Positions 7,294-8,340 of a stretch of 8,340 nt of DNA are shown in pieces (position 1 is the first letter of the stretch; every line of letters starts with the position of its first letter). Position numbers and translations under genes: made by a program. Under the pieces are notes generated by a model that saw only the letters and a list, made by a program, of their open reading frames with translations, had not been told where the DNA came from and ran no database searches. Source of the DNA: an uncultured Lachnospiraceae bacterium (GTDB lineage Bacteria > Bacillota > Clostridia > Lachnospirales > Lachnospiraceae); contig CADBTG010000089.1 of the NCBI GenBank assembly GCA_902797475.1, positions 1-8,340 on the forward strand. Reading direction: 5' to 3'.

Positions 7294-7323
7294 TTGCATT
7301 TTGATGCCCTCCTGTGATATATT
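7294..7323 (+). promoter_or_regulatory. Promoter of the carB leader
   Basis: TTGCAT (7294-7299), 18 bp spacer, then TATATT (7318-7323) preceded by TGA, an extended -10 element. RNA would start near 7330, about 190 nt before carB. The preceding spacer (7215-7293) holds no gene; it contains A- and T-tracts and weak AT-rich inverted repeats (for example TTTTCG/CGAAAA at 7251-7263) that could act as an UP-like or curved element, but no clear terminator. Confidence 0.6.
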
Positions 7324-7367
7324 AAATCAGGTCTTGAAAAGGCCCTGCATTTACGGAGGAAACACAC

Positions 7368-7448
7368 ATGAATTTCATGACTTCGCAAAACTGCATAGGG
7401 GAACTGAACAAAGTACATAAGAGTATTATTTTCTTTTTGACGGAATAG
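7368..7448 (+). CDS. Putative 26-aa leader peptide upstream of carB
   Basis: A short ORF with an excellent translation start (GGAGG at 7355-7359, 8 nt before the ATG) ends at TAG 7446-7448, inside the 5' arm of the terminator hairpin. The peptide begins MNFMTSQN and ends SIIFFLTE. The last codons are read from a U-rich stretch (7424-7438, 12 of 15 are T). It contains no Arg codon and no run of any one codon other than Ile-Ile and Phe-Phe, so classical arginine attenuation is unlikely although CarB feeds arginine synthesis. The strong SD, the position and the overlap with the terminator suggest the act of translation matters rather than the peptide. It has no resemblance to a known protein that I recognise. 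Confidence 0.55.
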   Translation: MNFMTSQNCIGELNKVHKSIIFFLTE

Positions 7449-7467
7449 TTATCTATTCCGTCTTTTT
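7424..7467 (+). terminator. Intrinsic terminator / candidate attenuator in the carB leader
   Basis: A perfect 10-bp stem (GACGGAATAG 7439-7448, CTATTCCGTC 7453-7462) with a TTAT loop is followed by TTTTTCTTT: a textbook rho-independent terminator, 55 nt before the carB start. It is preceded directly by the U-rich stretch 7424-7438. Because it lies between the carB promoter and carB, it is most simply an attenuator; it may also stop transcripts arriving from the GH127 gene. No upstream segment complementary to the 5' arm, as a PyrR-type antiterminator would need, and no PyrR binding-loop consensus were found by eye. Confidence 0.75.
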
Positions 7468-7521
7468 CTTTGTTAAGACCGAACACACACATACGGAAAT
7501 AATTGATGGAGGAAATATATT

Positions 7522-8340
<819 letters not shown>

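Noticed and set aside
6471..7418. A 315-codon open frame antisense to the end of the GH127 gene and the leader region
   Set aside because: It is a shadow of a well-supported GH127 gene. The translation is rich in Arg and His with no domain I recognise, and no good SD precedes it.
7163..7420. A plus-strand frame bridging the GH127 end and the carB leader
   Set aside because: It runs out of frame through the end of GH127, crosses the carB promoter, and has no SD or recognisable domain; the 26-codon leader ORF with its strong SD is the better reading.
7324..7440. Possible PyrR binding site or riboswitch in the carB leader
   Set aside because: I looked for the conserved PyrR anti-antiterminator loop and for an antiterminator complementary to 7439-7448 and found neither; the leader is also short for most riboswitches.
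7368..7448. Amino-acid (arginine) attenuation by the leader peptide
   Set aside because: The leader has no arginine codons, and its Ile-Ile and Phe-Phe pairs have no obvious link to carbamoyl phosphate.

Overview
The window looks like a chromosomal segment of a Gram-positive anaerobe of the Clostridia, most likely a Lachnospiraceae-type gut or rumen bacterium. This rests on the gene repertoire (TrmO, a tandem FtsX-type ABC exporter, a cytosolic GH127 enzyme, a clostridial-looking CarB), on strong AGGAGG-type ribosome binding sites, and on moderately GC-rich genes separated by AT-rich spacers. The taxon is an inference; no rRNA or other marker is present.

Layout, left to right. (1) 20-709 (+): trmO, a tRNA t6A37 N6-methyltransferase. 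(2) 619-1599 (-): a cupin-AraC transcription regulator whose 3' end overlaps the end of trmO by 91 bp. (3) 1600-1861: intergenic, holding the araC promoter, an 18-bp stem hairpin of unclear role (1741-1785) and the rho-independent terminator of the ABC operon (1793-1823, minus strand). (4) 1862-5125 (-): a two-gene exporter operon transcribed leftward, with a ten-helix double-FtsX permease first and its ATPase second. (5) 5126-5294: a divergent regulatory region with four 7-bp sites on an 11-bp pitch next to a -10 box lacking a good -35, which is the layout of an OmpR/PhoB-family response-regulator operator. (6) 5295-7214 (+): a GH127 beta-L-arabinofuranosidase with its catalytic Cys/Glu/zinc residues intact. 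(7) 7215-7521: a leader region with a promoter, a 26-codon leader peptide gene and an intrinsic terminator. (8) 7522-8340 (+): the first 273 codons of carB, the large subunit of carbamoyl-phosphate synthase, cut by the window edge.

How the parts relate. The genes are mostly separate housekeeping and accessory units. The ABC pair is a self-contained exporter whose controlling two-component system is not in the window. The AraC protein could respond to a carbohydrate and could act on the GH127 gene, but nothing in the sequence proves this.

The most interesting element is the carB leader. A translated leader ORF runs through a U-rich stretch directly into the 5' arm of a terminator hairpin, and no PyrR-type antiterminator was found by eye. 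This resembles the UTP-sensing, translation-coupled attenuation of enterobacterial pyrBI and would be unexpected in a Firmicute, where PyrR-dependent attenuation is the usual way of controlling pyr genes.
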